This document shows, in pieces, positions 43,937 through 52,610 of a stretch of DNA of 64,000 nt; the first letter of the stretch is position 1; every line of letters starts with the position of its first letter. The position numbers and the translations under genes are program-made. The DNA is from Brevundimonas intermedia (GTDB taxonomy: Bacteria; Pseudomonadota; Alphaproteobacteria; Caulobacterales; Caulobacteraceae), in assembly GCF_027922165.1 (NCBI RefSeq), contig NZ_BSFD01000011.1:227936-291935 (forward strand). The letters are read 5' to 3'. A model generated the notes under the pieces. It saw nothing but the letters and a program-made list of their open reading frames with translations. It was not told the DNA's origin and made no database searches.

Positions 43937-46198
43937 GTGAAGACCCACTTTCTGACAACCGTCTCTATCGTCTCCATGATCGCGGGAGGCGCCTTGGCTC
44001 AAACTGAGCCGCCGCTGAAAGACGACGCTCCGAGAGTGGACGACATTGTCGTCACGGCGCAGAAACGATCCGAACGGTTGCAGGACGTACCTGTGTCCAT
44101 CAGCGTCCTGAACACTGAAGCTCTTGAGGCTCAGGGCGTCAACAACGTCCTCGCCCTGAACAATCTGGCGCCTGGACTGCGGGTTTCCAGCGGCGACGCC
44201 GCCGCCAGCCCCAAGATCTATATCCGGGGCGTGGGATTGAGCGACTTCAATCCCAATGCGTCGAGCGGCGTCGGCATCTATGTCGATGGGGTCTATATCG
44301 GCTCGCCCCTGGCGCAGATGTCGGGCTTCTACGACCTGGCTCAAGTCGAGGTTTTGCGCGGTCCCCAGGGCACGCTTTACGGCCGCAACACCAATGGCGG
44401 CGCGATAAACATCACGACCAACCGCCCGACGTTCGACTGGGCGGCAGACGTCCGGACCGAGTACGCCAGCGACAATGGGGTCAATCTGGAAGGCGGCTTC
44501 GGAGGGCCGTTAGTCGACGATGTTCTCGCCTTCAGACTGGCCGGCCAATATGTGTCCCGTGACGGCGACACGCATGATCGCGTCACCGGCGAGGATCTGA
44601 ACGCCGTCGAATACTACGGCGGTCGCCTGTCGCTGCTCTACACGCCCAACAGCGACATCAGCGTCCTGACCCAGATCAATCATTTCGAGAACCACGGGGA
44701 CGCCACCACGCCGCAACATCGCGCCCTGTTTCCGGCCACAGCCGAGGCGACGGGCGCCGACGGTCTGTGCGCGGCCGGCGTCTACTCAAGCGGCATGTGT
44801 ACGGATCTATTGGGCTATGCCGACACGGACAATGACATCCGGGCCGGCGACTATGGTCCTGAAGCGGGCAAGGATAAGGTGCGGCTGAACGGCGCCTCCA
44901 TCCAGTTGGACTGGACCCTGGGGGCCGTGGATCTGGTCGCCATCTCCGCCTATCAGAACGCCAAGCGCAACGCGTTCGAGAACACGGACGTCAGCCCGTT
45001 GCGGATGATCGAAATCAACTACAGGTCCGAGTCCGAAGCCTTCAGCCAGGAACTGCGCGTTCAAAGCAATGATCCCGCCGCCGATCTGAAATGGGTGCTG
45101 GGCGTCTATTTCATGGACGAGACGATCAAGGACAACTCGACCCAGGACGTGCTGCGCGACCTGCGCCCGCTGTTCATCACGCCCGACAATCCGCTGGGCC
45201 TAAGTCCCGAGAACAGCGTCGGCGTTTTCGGCTATCCGTACACCCAGAAGACCAAGAGCTACGCGCTGTTCGGTCAGGCCGACTACAAGTTCAGCGACAA
45301 GCTGACCGGCACTGCGGGCGTGCGATGGTCGTCGGATGATCGCGACTTCGATTATCGCAGCGAGATCGAATATGGGCTGGCCACTATCCTCACCTACCAG
45401 GCAAGCAAGAGCTTCTCGGCCTGGTCTGGTCGGCTGGGGCTGCGTTATGAGCTGAGCGACGAGGCCAACCTCTACGCCACCTATAATCGCGGCTTTAAGA
45501 GCGGCGGCTTCTTCGGCGGCCTGGCCACGACGGTGGAACAGCTCGAACCCTACGACAATGAACAGCTCGACGCCTACGAAGTCGGCTTCAAGGGCCAGTT
45601 CTGGAATCGGCGAGCGCGGCTGAACACGTCCGCCTTCTTCTATGACTACAAGGACCAGCAGGTTTTCGCCCAGGTGCTGCGCAACGGGCTGACGGTTCAG
45701 GTGCTGGACAACGCCGGGAACTCGACGATCTACGGAGCGGAAATCGAGGCTAGCCTGATCCCGATCGACAACCTCGATTTGTCGGCCGGCGTGTCGCTGC
45801 TTCACGCCAAATATGATGAGTTCGTCTCGGAGGGCGAGGACTATGGCGGGAACTGGCTGCCCCAGTCGCCCAAGGTCACCTTCAACGCCTCCGCCACCTA
45901 TACGTGGCCGCTGGCCTCAGGCGACGAGGTGATGGTCAATCTGAACACCACCTATTCGTCCAAGGTCTATTTCGACAACTCCAACCGTGAGCGGCTGTCG
46001 CAGGACGGCGTGTGGAACACCGGGGGCCAGATCAGCTGGCGCGCCGACGCAACGGGACTGGAAGCCGGAGTCTTCGCCCGGAACGTCTTCGATGAGGACT
46101 GGGTGGTCAGCATGTCGCCGATCGATAGCCTGGGGTTTGATCAGGTGATCTACAATCAGCCTCGCAGCCTGGGCGTCTTCTTGAAATACAAATACTGA
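43937..46198 (+). CDS. TonB-dependent outer-membrane receptor
   Basis: A 753-residue receptor: signal peptide (IAGGALAQ, about residue 25), TonB box/plug start DDIVVTAQKRSERLQDVPVSI, plug domain to about 170 (YIRGVG, VEVLRGPQGTLYGRNTNGGAINITT) and a 22-strand barrel ending LGVFLKYKY with the terminal aromatic residue. This subtype is abundant in sphingomonads and Caulobacterales, often beside catabolic genes for hydrophobic or aromatic compounds. GTG 43937 is chosen because GGGGA precedes it and it gives a proper signal peptide; an upstream GTG in frame would add 12 residues. Followed by tetR and likely controlled by the operator upstream. Confidence 0.9.
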   Translation: MKTHFLTTVSIVSMIAGGALAQTEPPLKDDAPRVDDIVVTAQKRSERLQDVPVSISVLNTEALEAQGVNNVLALNNLAPGLRVSSGDAAASPKIYIRGVGLSDFNPNASSGVGIYVDGVYIGSPLAQMSGFYDLAQVEVLRGPQGTLYGRNTNGGAINITTNRPTFDWAADVRTEYASDNGVNLEGGFGGPLVDDVLAFRLAGQYVSRDGDTHDRVTGEDLNAVEYYGGRLSLLYTPNSDISVLTQINHFENHGDATTPQHRALFPATAEATGADGLCAAGVYSSGMCTDLLGYADTDNDIRAGDYGPEAGKDKVRLNGASIQLDWTLGAVDLVAISAYQNAKRNAFENTDVSPLRMIEINYRSESEAFSQELRVQSNDPAADLKWVLGVYFMDETIKDNSTQDVLRDLRPLFITPDNPLGLSPENSVGVFGYPYTQKTKSYALFGQADYKFSDKLTGTAGVRWSSDDRDFDYRSEIEYGLATILTYQASKSFSAWSGRLGLRYELSDEANLYATYNRGFKSGGFFGGLATTVEQLEPYDNEQLDAYEVGFKGQFWNRRARLNTSAFFYDYKDQQVFAQVLRNGLTVQVLDNAGNSTIYGAEIEASLIPIDNLDLSAGVSLLHAKYDEFVSEGEDYGGNWLPQSPKVTFNASATYTWPLASGDEVMVNLNTTYSSKVYFDNSNRERLSQDGVWNTGGQISWRADATGLEAGVFARNVFDEDWVVSMSPIDSLGFDQVIYNQPRSLGVFLKYKY

Positions 46199-46273
46199 CC
46201 GTCCGAGCCGCAGGCATGGCCATTGTAGCCCATCCGGTTTAGTGCAGCAGACTCATCGGACCTGCGAAAACCC

Positions 46274-46981
46274 ATGGCGAAGCGTAACAAGGAGGCGGAC
46301 AAGAGCGTCGGCGCGGTCGAGGTGTCGCTCGACACCAAGGTCAAGCCGTCTCAAGCCCGCTCTCAGCACACCTTCGAAATGATCCTCGCCGTCGCCGGGG
46401 ATCTGCTGGCGGAAGTCGGTTTTGAGCGGTTGTCGACGAACCTGGTGTGCCAGAGGGCCGGCCTGACGCCGCCGGCCCTCTATCGCTATTTCCCCAACAA
46501 GTACGCCATTCTCGGCGAACTGGGGCGACGGCTGATGGAGGCTCAGGATCAGGCGGTGTTCGACTGGATCGAGGGGGGCGGGCTCGAGGCGGACACCATC
46601 GAGGAGGCGATTGATCAGAACCGGCGTATTCAGGAAACGGTCAATCAGATCACGCGCGACATGCCCGGCGGCGTCTGGATATTACGCGCGATGCGCGCGG
46701 TGCCGCTGCTACAGGACATCCGGATCGCTTCGCGCGACAAGGTGGCGCGCCATACGGCCGAACGCCTGCTGGAACAGCATCCGCAGTCAAGCACGGAGGA
46801 GGTCTATGCGGCGACGCGGATCACCACGGAGCTGATGTTCGCCGCGACGGAAATGGTGCTCGAGGAACCTGACGTCGATGAGGCTTTGGTGACCCGGGAA
46901 GTGTGCAGCATGGTCTGCCTCTATTACTCCCGATTTGTAGGCGGCAAGGCGGCGCCTTCCTCCGAAGGTGCGCCGGCTTAA
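46274..46981 (+). CDS. TetR-family regulator of the aminotransferase/ALDH cluster
   Basis: A 235-residue regulator with an unusually long charged N-terminus (about 25 residues) before the TetR HTH (about residues 28-75; HTFEMILAVAGDLLAEVGFERLSTNLVCQRAGLTPPALYRYFPNKYAIL). The all-helical ligand domain follows. It lies between the receptor gene and the convergent ALDH, whose stop codon overlaps its own. By position it is the best candidate to bind the inverted repeats at 43863 and 48481. Ligand unknown. Confidence 0.9.
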   Translation: MAKRNKEADKSVGAVEVSLDTKVKPSQARSQHTFEMILAVAGDLLAEVGFERLSTNLVCQRAGLTPPALYRYFPNKYAILGELGRRLMEAQDQAVFDWIEGGGLEADTIEEAIDQNRRIQETVNQITRDMPGGVWILRAMRAVPLLQDIRIASRDKVARHTAERLLEQHPQSSTEEVYAATRITTELMFAATEMVLEEPDVDEALVTREVCSMVCLYYSRFVGGKAAPSSEGAPA

Positions 46982-48420
46982 CGGCGTATCCGCCCAGCAA
47001 GATATTTTCGGATCGCAGGACCGAACGGCGGGCGAAGATCACGCAGCGGGCCGAGTTCGACCGGAACCTGTTCAAAGATCGAACGGCGATGGCTGAACTC
47101 CAGAAAGCCGTCGCGCCCCTGATAGGCGCCGAATCCGGACGGCCCGACCCCGCCGAACGGCAGGCCTTCCTGGGCGACGTGGAAGATGACGTCATTGATC
47201 GTCACACCGCCGCTGCGCGTGTGGGACAGGACGAAATCCCTTTCGCGTCGATCCGAGCCGAACCAGTAGACGGCGAGGGGCGCGTCACGAGCGTTGACGT
47301 GTGCCACGGCGTTCTCGATCTGGTCGTAGGCGACGACCGGCAAAATCGGGCCGAAAATCTCCTCCTGCATCACCGCCATCTCGGGCGTCGCGTCCAGGAT
47401 CAGGGTCGGCGGGAACTGGCGGGTCTCCGGCCTGGCGGGCGGCTGTCCCTCAGGGCGGAGTTCCAGGATGCGCGCCCCTTTGGCGCGCGCGTCTTCGACA
47501 TAGGCCGCAAGCCGACTGAAACTGCGCGCGTCTATGATGGAGGCGTAGTCCGGACTGTCCGTCAGTTTGGGGAACATGGCCGCAACCGCCTGGGACGCCG
47601 CGTCGGCGAAGGCGTCCACCCGATCCGCCGGAACTAACGCATAGTCTGGAGCGAGGCAGATCTGACCGGCGTTCAATGTTTTGCCGTTCATAATCCGTGC
47701 AGCGGCCACGCCTAGGTCGGCGCCGCTCGAGACGATGGCGGGGCATTTGCCGCCCAGCTCCAGCGTGACCGGCGTCAGGGTCTTGGCGGCGGCCGCCAGC
47801 ACCATCCGACCGACGCGGGCGCCGCCGGTGAACACCAGATGGTCGAACGCCTGCGCGGCGAACGCCTGACCGACGTCCGAGCCGCCGGTGACGACGACGA
47901 CTTCATCGGGGGCGAAGGCGGCCTCGATCAGGGTTTTCAAAAGGGCGGACGTTCGCGGGGTCAGCTCGGACGGCTTGATCATCGCGCGATTGCCTGCCGC
48001 CAGAATGCCGGCGAGGGGACCGAAGACCAGGAATACGGGGAAATTCCACGGCGCGATCAATCCGACGACGCCCTTGGGCTGCGCCTCGATCCGCGCCCGG
48101 GCGCCGAACAGACCCAGCAGGGCGGGCGTGGTCGAGACCCGTTCTGGCCGCATCCAGCGGCGGACATGGGCGCGTGCATGTTTCAGCGCGCCGATGGAGG
48201 CGGCGATGTCGGTCAGTCGGGAGGCTTCTCTCGCCCGTGTCCCAAAATCCTCGGCCATGGCGTCGATCAATGCGTCCTGATGATCGACCAGTAGGCCGAT
48301 GCAACGGTCCAGACGGTCGATACGGACGGAAGCGTCAGGCAGACCCTCGCTCGACGTTTTGGCCTTCATGGCTTGGAGGATGGAAGCAAGTTCCTGTTCG
48401 AGCGTGTCCATGGGCTCCAT
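46978..48420 (-). CDS. Coniferyl-aldehyde-dehydrogenase-like aldehyde dehydrogenase
   Basis: A 480-residue NAD(P)-dependent aldehyde dehydrogenase. Visible motifs: GVVGLIAPWNFPVFLVFGPLAGILAAGNR, the Rossmann FTGGARVGRMVL, catalytic Glu in LELGGKCPAIV and catalytic Cys in NAGQICLAPDYALV. These last two are the form seen in coniferyl-aldehyde and long-chain ALDHs (CalB-like). It starts 94 bp from the divergent aminotransferase, with the shared operator between. It probably oxidises an aldehyde made by the pathway of this cluster. Confidence 0.9.
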   Translation of the reverse strand: MEPMDTLEQELASILQAMKAKTSSEGLPDASVRIDRLDRCIGLLVDHQDALIDAMAEDFGTRAREASRLTDIAASIGALKHARAHVRRWMRPERVSTTPALLGLFGARARIEAQPKGVVGLIAPWNFPVFLVFGPLAGILAAGNRAMIKPSELTPRTSALLKTLIEAAFAPDEVVVVTGGSDVGQAFAAQAFDHLVFTGGARVGRMVLAAAAKTLTPVTLELGGKCPAIVSSGADLGVAAARIMNGKTLNAGQICLAPDYALVPADRVDAFADAASQAVAAMFPKLTDSPDYASIIDARSFSRLAAYVEDARAKGARILELRPEGQPPARPETRQFPPTLILDATPEMAVMQEEIFGPILPVVAYDQIENAVAHVNARDAPLAVYWFGSDRRERDFVLSHTRSGGVTINDVIFHVAQEGLPFGGVGPSGFGAYQGRDGFLEFSHRRSIFEQVPVELGPLRDLRPPFGPAIRKYLAGRIRR

Positions 48421-48476
48421 TCCGAAAATATGCGCGTCTGTTCAATAGCTGTCTTGACGGTGATCCGGCGCGCCGT

Positions 48477-48498
48477 AAAGGTAGTTAAGACTACTTTT
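48477..48498. promoter_or_regulatory. Operator copy 2 in ALDH/aminotransferase divergent promoter
   Basis: The inverted repeat GTAGTTAAGACTAC (48481-48494; reverse complement GTAGTCTTAACTAC) matches operator copy 1 at 12 of 14 positions apart from the outermost pair and one centre base. Flanking AAA/TTT extends the symmetry (48477-48498). A degenerate copy with the GTCTTGAC core lies at 48451-48458 and overlaps a -35-like TTGACG. Position suggests control of both divergent genes. Confidence 0.62.
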
Positions 48499-48514
48499 AT
48501 GCACGGGGCATGGC

Positions 48515-49804
48515 ATGACTTGGACCAATACGTCGGACCGGGCGCTACGTGCGCGTGCGGAAGCCGTGATTCCAGGCGGGATGTATGGGCACCAGTCGGT
48601 GATGCTCTTGCCGGACGACTATCCCCAGTTCTTCTCGAGAGGCTCGGGCCCCTACCTCTGGGACGCCGACGGCAATCGCTACATTGATTACCTTTGCGGC
48701 TACGGCCCCAGCCTTTTCGGCTATGGCGTAGAGGCGATCGACCAGGCCTATGTGCGCCGGATGTCCCAAGGCGACACCCTGACCGGCCCTGCTGAGGTGA
48801 TGGTTGAGTTGGCCGAGGCCTTCACCGCCCAAGTGACTCACGCGGACTGGGCGATGTTCTGCAAGAACGGCACCGACGCCACCACCATGGCCCTGATGGT
48901 GGCGCGCAATCATACCCAGAAGAAGACCATCGTCCGGGCGCGCGGCGCCTATCACGGCGCGGCGCCCTGGTGCACGCCGCTGTCGCTCGGCGTTACGACC
49001 GAGGATCGCGCCAATCAGATCTTCTACGACTATAATGACGTCGAAAGCCTGGAGGCGGCGGTGGCCGCCGCCGGTTCCGATCTGGCCGCCATATTCGCCT
49101 CGCCGATCAAGCACGACACCTTCGTCGATCAGGAGCGGCCGACGACCGCCTACGCCACGCGAGCGCGTGAGTTATGTGATGAGCATGGCGCCTTGCTGAT
49201 CGTCGATGACGTCCGTGCAGGGTTCAGACTGGCGCGGGACTGCAGTTGGTCGCTGGTCGGGGTTCAGCCGGATCTATCGACCTGGGGCAAGGCCATCGCC
49301 AACGGCCACCCCATTTCGGCGCTTCTGGGGTCGGAGAAGGCGCGGGGCGCAGCGGCCTTCGTCTATGTCACGGGCTCCTACTGGTTCTCGGCGGCCCCGA
49401 TGGCGGCGGCGCTGGAGACCCTCAAGCACATTCGTGAGACCGATTATCTCGAGACAAACCTGGCCCTGGGCAAGCGGCTGCGGTCTGGACTGGACGAAGC
49501 GGCAGGGCGGCACGGTTTCGCGCTTCGCCAGACCGGGCCTGAAGAGCTGCCTTTGATCATGTTCGAAGAGGATGCCGACATGGCCAAAGGCTATTTCTGG
49601 TGCAACGCCCTGATCCGGCGCGGCGTCTACTTCCACCCCTGGCACAACATGTTCTTCTCGGCCGCAATGACCGAGGCCGATATCGATTTCACGCTGGAGG
49701 TTGCGGACGAGAGCTTCAAGCTTCTCAAGGCGGCCGGTCCCTTGGAGCCGGTGGCCAAACTGCAGATGGCCCACCACGCCATCCACTCGATTCAGCCACT
49801 CTGA
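48515..49804 (+). CDS. Class III (glutamate-1-semialdehyde-type) aminotransferase
   Basis: A 429-residue PLP enzyme of the omega-aminotransferase/HemL fold. Motifs: GxYGHQS and DADGNRYIDYLCGYGPSLFGY at the N-terminus, RGAYHGA, the cofactor Asp in LLIVDDVRAGFR (family norm DEVxxGFR) and the PLP lysine in LSTWGKAIANGHPISALLG. The true hemL is expected elsewhere, so this copy is presumably catabolic, removing an amino group from an unknown substrate. First gene of a plus-strand operon with the PfkB kinase, aldolase and MFS transporter. Confidence 0.9.
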   Translation: MTWTNTSDRALRARAEAVIPGGMYGHQSVMLLPDDYPQFFSRGSGPYLWDADGNRYIDYLCGYGPSLFGYGVEAIDQAYVRRMSQGDTLTGPAEVMVELAEAFTAQVTHADWAMFCKNGTDATTMALMVARNHTQKKTIVRARGAYHGAAPWCTPLSLGVTTEDRANQIFYDYNDVESLEAAVAAAGSDLAAIFASPIKHDTFVDQERPTTAYATRARELCDEHGALLIVDDVRAGFRLARDCSWSLVGVQPDLSTWGKAIANGHPISALLGSEKARGAAAFVYVTGSYWFSAAPMAAALETLKHIRETDYLETNLALGKRLRSGLDEAAGRHGFALRQTGPEELPLIMFEEDADMAKGYFWCNALIRRGVYFHPWHNMFFSAAMTEADIDFTLEVADESFKLLKAAGPLEPVAKLQMAHHAIHSIQPL

Positions 49805-49822
49805 GCGAAGGGGCGTGTGACC

Positions 49823-50770
49823 ATGTCGAGCGGCTTGATATGTCTGGGACTGACGACCCTCGATGTGGTGGCTCTGCCCATCGACGCCCTGCCGGCGGAT
49901 GAGGGGACCATCCTGGTCGAACGCATCGTCGTGGCGCCCGCCGGAACGGCGGGAGGGACGGCGTTGATCGCCTCCGTTCTGGGGGTGCCTACACGCCTGG
50001 CGTCGGCGGTCGGCGGAGATCTGGCGGGCAGGGTGGTGCGTTTGGGGCTGGAAGAGCGGGGCGTCGATCTGTCCCTGTTGGAAACCCTGCCTGACCTTCC
50101 GACCTCGACCACGGTGCTGGCCGTGAACTCACGGGGGGAACGTCCCAATTTCCACGCCATGGGGGCCGGGCTCTTCGCCGGGGTCTCGGCGGCGACGTCC
50201 GCTGCTGCGGGCGACACGCGCTTTCTGCATTACGCCGGGGTCGGCGGCCCGCTGCTTGACGGCGGATCGGGGGCGCAACTGGTCGCGTCGGCGCGCGCGA
50301 GCGGCGCCGTCGTCACGTGTGACCTGATCGCGCCCCAACCGACCGCCATGGAGGAGTTGCGGCTTCTTCTGCCGGCGGTGGACTATTTCCTGCCAAGCGC
50401 CACCGAGGCCGTTATGCTGTCAGGCTGTGAGGATCTGGTGGATGCGGCGCGGTTCTTTGTGGACTGCGGGGCGGGGGGCTGCATCATCAAGGCTGGCGCG
50501 CTGGGCGCCGTCGCCTGTCTTGACCGCGAGATAATCGTCGTGCCGGCCTATGATATTCGTCCGTTGGACACCACCAGCTGCGGCGACGCCTTCTGCGCAG
50601 GCTTTATCGCCGGTCTCGACCGAGGTCTCTCTGCGCTGGACGCCTGTCGTTTCGCCAGCGCCACGGCCGCTCTTGTGGCCCAAGGGGCCGGCACGCTGGG
50701 TGTTCTGACGACGGCGGACGATGTTACGGCCGCGATGAGCAATCTGTCGCCGAGGGCCGTGAGCGAATGA
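49823..50770 (+). CDS. PfkB-family carbohydrate kinase
   Basis: A 315-residue ribokinase-fold enzyme. It has the N-terminal GLTTLDVVALPIDALPADEG and PAGTAGGTALIASVLG (sugar-binding lid) and the C-terminal anion-hole/catalytic motif DTTSCGDAFCAGF, where the usual DTTGAGD is altered to DTTSCGD while the catalytic Asp is kept. It phosphorylates a sugar-like or polyol substrate. ATG 49823 is preferred over GTG 49817. The stop overlaps the aldolase start by 4 bp, so the phosphorylated product is likely the aldolase substrate. Confidence 0.9.
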   Translation: MSSGLICLGLTTLDVVALPIDALPADEGTILVERIVVAPAGTAGGTALIASVLGVPTRLASAVGGDLAGRVVRLGLEERGVDLSLLETLPDLPTSTTVLAVNSRGERPNFHAMGAGLFAGVSAATSAAAGDTRFLHYAGVGGPLLDGGSGAQLVASARASGAVVTCDLIAPQPTAMEELRLLLPAVDYFLPSATEAVMLSGCEDLVDAARFFVDCGAGGCIIKAGALGAVACLDREIIVVPAYDIRPLDTTSCGDAFCAGFIAGLDRGLSALDACRFASATAALVAQGAGTLGVLTTADDVTAAMSNLSPRAVSE

Positions 50771-51414
50771 CCCATCCCGATGAGGCGGAACTGAGGGCCG
50801 GCATCGTCGCCGTCATGCAGGCGATGGACACCCGCGGTCTGAACCGCGGAACATCCGGCAATGTCTCGGCGCGGCTGGGCGATGCGATGCTGGTGACGCC
50901 CAGCGGCGTGCCGCCCTTGCGCATGACCGCCGACATGATCGTGCGAGTGGACGCCGACGGCACGGTTGGGGCCGGAGCGCTCAAGCCGTCCAGCGAGTGG
51001 CGGATGCACCAGCGGCTGTTGCAGCGGCGGCCGGACGCGTCCGCCGTCGTCCACTGCCATTCACGCCACGCCACCATTCTGGCCTGCGCGGGCACGCCCA
51101 TACCGCCCCTGCACTATATGGTCGCGGTCGGAGGCGGCGGCTCCATTCCGGTCGCGCCCTACGCCACCTTCGGGTCGGAGGCGCTGGCGGACGCCGTCGT
51201 CGAGACCCTGGGCGGGCAGTATGCGGCGCTGATGGCGAACCACGGCCAGGTGGTCGTCGCCCCCGGTCTCGACCTCGCGCTGCTGATCGCTGAAGAAGTG
51301 GAGGAGCAGGCCGCCGTCTTCTGGGGGACTGCGGCCCTGGGCGGCGCAAAACTGCTGGATGAAACGGAAATGGCGCGCATCCTTCAGGCTTTTAGAAAGT
51401 ACGGCCAGCAATGA
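50767..51414 (+). CDS. Class II aldolase/adducin family protein (FucA-like)
   Basis: A 215-residue zinc-dependent aldolase of the L-fuculose-phosphate type. Metal ligands are in VVHCHSRHAT (HxH) and a later His (MANHGQVVVA); NRGTSGNVSARLGD and LVTPSGVPP are the phosphate-binding segments; the catalytic Glu is likely within PSSEWRMH. It would cleave a phosphorylated keto compound to an aldehyde and a C3 (or C2) phosphate. Overlaps both neighbours by 4 bp (kinase upstream, MFS downstream). Confidence 0.9.
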   Translation: MTHPDEAELRAGIVAVMQAMDTRGLNRGTSGNVSARLGDAMLVTPSGVPPLRMTADMIVRVDADGTVGAGALKPSSEWRMHQRLLQRRPDASAVVHCHSRHATILACAGTPIPPLHYMVAVGGGGSIPVAPYATFGSEALADAVVETLGGQYAALMANHGQVVVAPGLDLALLIAEEVEEQAAVFWGTAALGGAKLLDETEMARILQAFRKYGQQ

Positions 51415-52547
51415 CGCCGCCGGCCGCCAGTATGCAAACCTCCCCACGCGCGACGGCAGCCAGCCTGACCGTCGGCATTGTCGCCCTTTTGATCGCGGGC
51501 CTTCAGCCGCTGGTCCTTGGCGGTCTTCTGCGTGAAGCTCGCCTGACCGAAGCGGAAATCGGCCTGACGGCGATGGTCGAGCTGCTGACGCTCGGGTTGA
51601 CCTGCGGCGTTGCGGCGGCCCGACTGAAGCCTGAACACATTCGTCTTCGTCTGATTCTCGCCGCCCTGGCCCACGCCGGGGTCACCCTGGCTGGCGTCGG
51701 CGCGACCGGCTTGTGGATCATCGCCGATCGCGCGGCCGCGGGCGTATTCGAAGGACTGATGCTGTGGGGCACGATCAATATGATCGTTCGCGCCCACAAT
51801 CCCGAACGCGTGGCCGGTGTTTTCGCCACGACGCAGACCCTGGGCCAACTCGTCGCCGCCTCAGGCCTGGCCCTCTTCATCGTGCCTCAGTTCGGCGTCA
51901 ACGGCGCGCTCATAGCCCTGACCGGCCTGTCGGTCCTTGCGGCGCTGGTCGCCGGCGTCGGGCCGAGCCGATATGATCGTCTGCCGTCGTCGTCCGGCGG
52001 GAAAGGACCGATCAACGCCGCCGCAGTCGCCGGGCTGGTCTCCATCTTCCTGTTCATGGCCTTCATCGTAGCCACATGGGTCTATCTGGAACCTTTGGCG
52101 GCCCGTTCCGGTCTGACTCCCCAGGCGGCCGGCCTGACCATATCGATCGCCTTGGGCGCTCAGGTGGCGGGCGGGGCGGCCGCAACGGCCCTGGGCGGAC
52201 GGTGGCGAAGCCTGCCTGTGCTGCTGGGTGTCGTCGTGATCTACGCCGCCGTGCTGCTTGTGCTGGCCAGTCGGCCGTCGCCCCTTGTCTTCATGACCGC
52301 CATGGCCGTGTTCGGGTTCCTCTGGATGTTCGCCCTGCCGATCCAGACGCAGAGGATGATCGAAATCGATCCCACACGGCGCGCCGCGCTTCAGGTTGGG
52401 GCGGCGCAATTGCTGGGCTCCGCTTTCGGCCCGCTGTGTGCGGCGCTGCTCGTGCAGGATACAGGCTCGGCGCAAGCCCTGATCCTCGGCGGAGCCTTTT
52501 TAGGCCTCTCCGCGAGCCTCTTGCTCGTCAGTGCGAGAAAGATTTGA
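51411..52547 (+). CDS. MFS transporter of the aminotransferase cluster
   Basis: A 378-residue, about 12-helix major facilitator. The first helices are VGIVALLIAGLQPLVLGGLLRE, then MVELLTLGLTCGVAAARLKP. It is the last gene of the four-gene overlapping operon, so it most likely imports the substrate or exports an end product. Substrate not predictable. The 3' end is convergent with the TetR gene at 52611 after 63 bp. Confidence 0.85.
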   Translation: MTPPAASMQTSPRATAASLTVGIVALLIAGLQPLVLGGLLREARLTEAEIGLTAMVELLTLGLTCGVAAARLKPEHIRLRLILAALAHAGVTLAGVGATGLWIIADRAAAGVFEGLMLWGTINMIVRAHNPERVAGVFATTQTLGQLVAASGLALFIVPQFGVNGALIALTGLSVLAALVAGVGPSRYDRLPSSSGGKGPINAAAVAGLVSIFLFMAFIVATWVYLEPLAARSGLTPQAAGLTISIALGAQVAGGAAATALGGRWRSLPVLLGVVVIYAAVLLVLASRPSPLVFMTAMAVFGFLWMFALPIQTQRMIEIDPTRRAALQVGAAQLLGSAFGPLCAALLVQDTGSAQALILGGAFLGLSASLLLVSARKI

Positions 52548-52610
52548 TCCGCAGCGACCGTGGCGACGAGACTTCGGTATAGGAGCGTCCGCAGCCGCCG
52601 GCGGCTCGAT

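Noticed and set aside
52593..52606. Perfect palindrome AGCCGCCGGCGGCT in the MFS/TetR convergent gap
   Set aside because: Has no loop for a hairpin and is built of GCC/GGC triplets frequent in this genome; no regulatory context.
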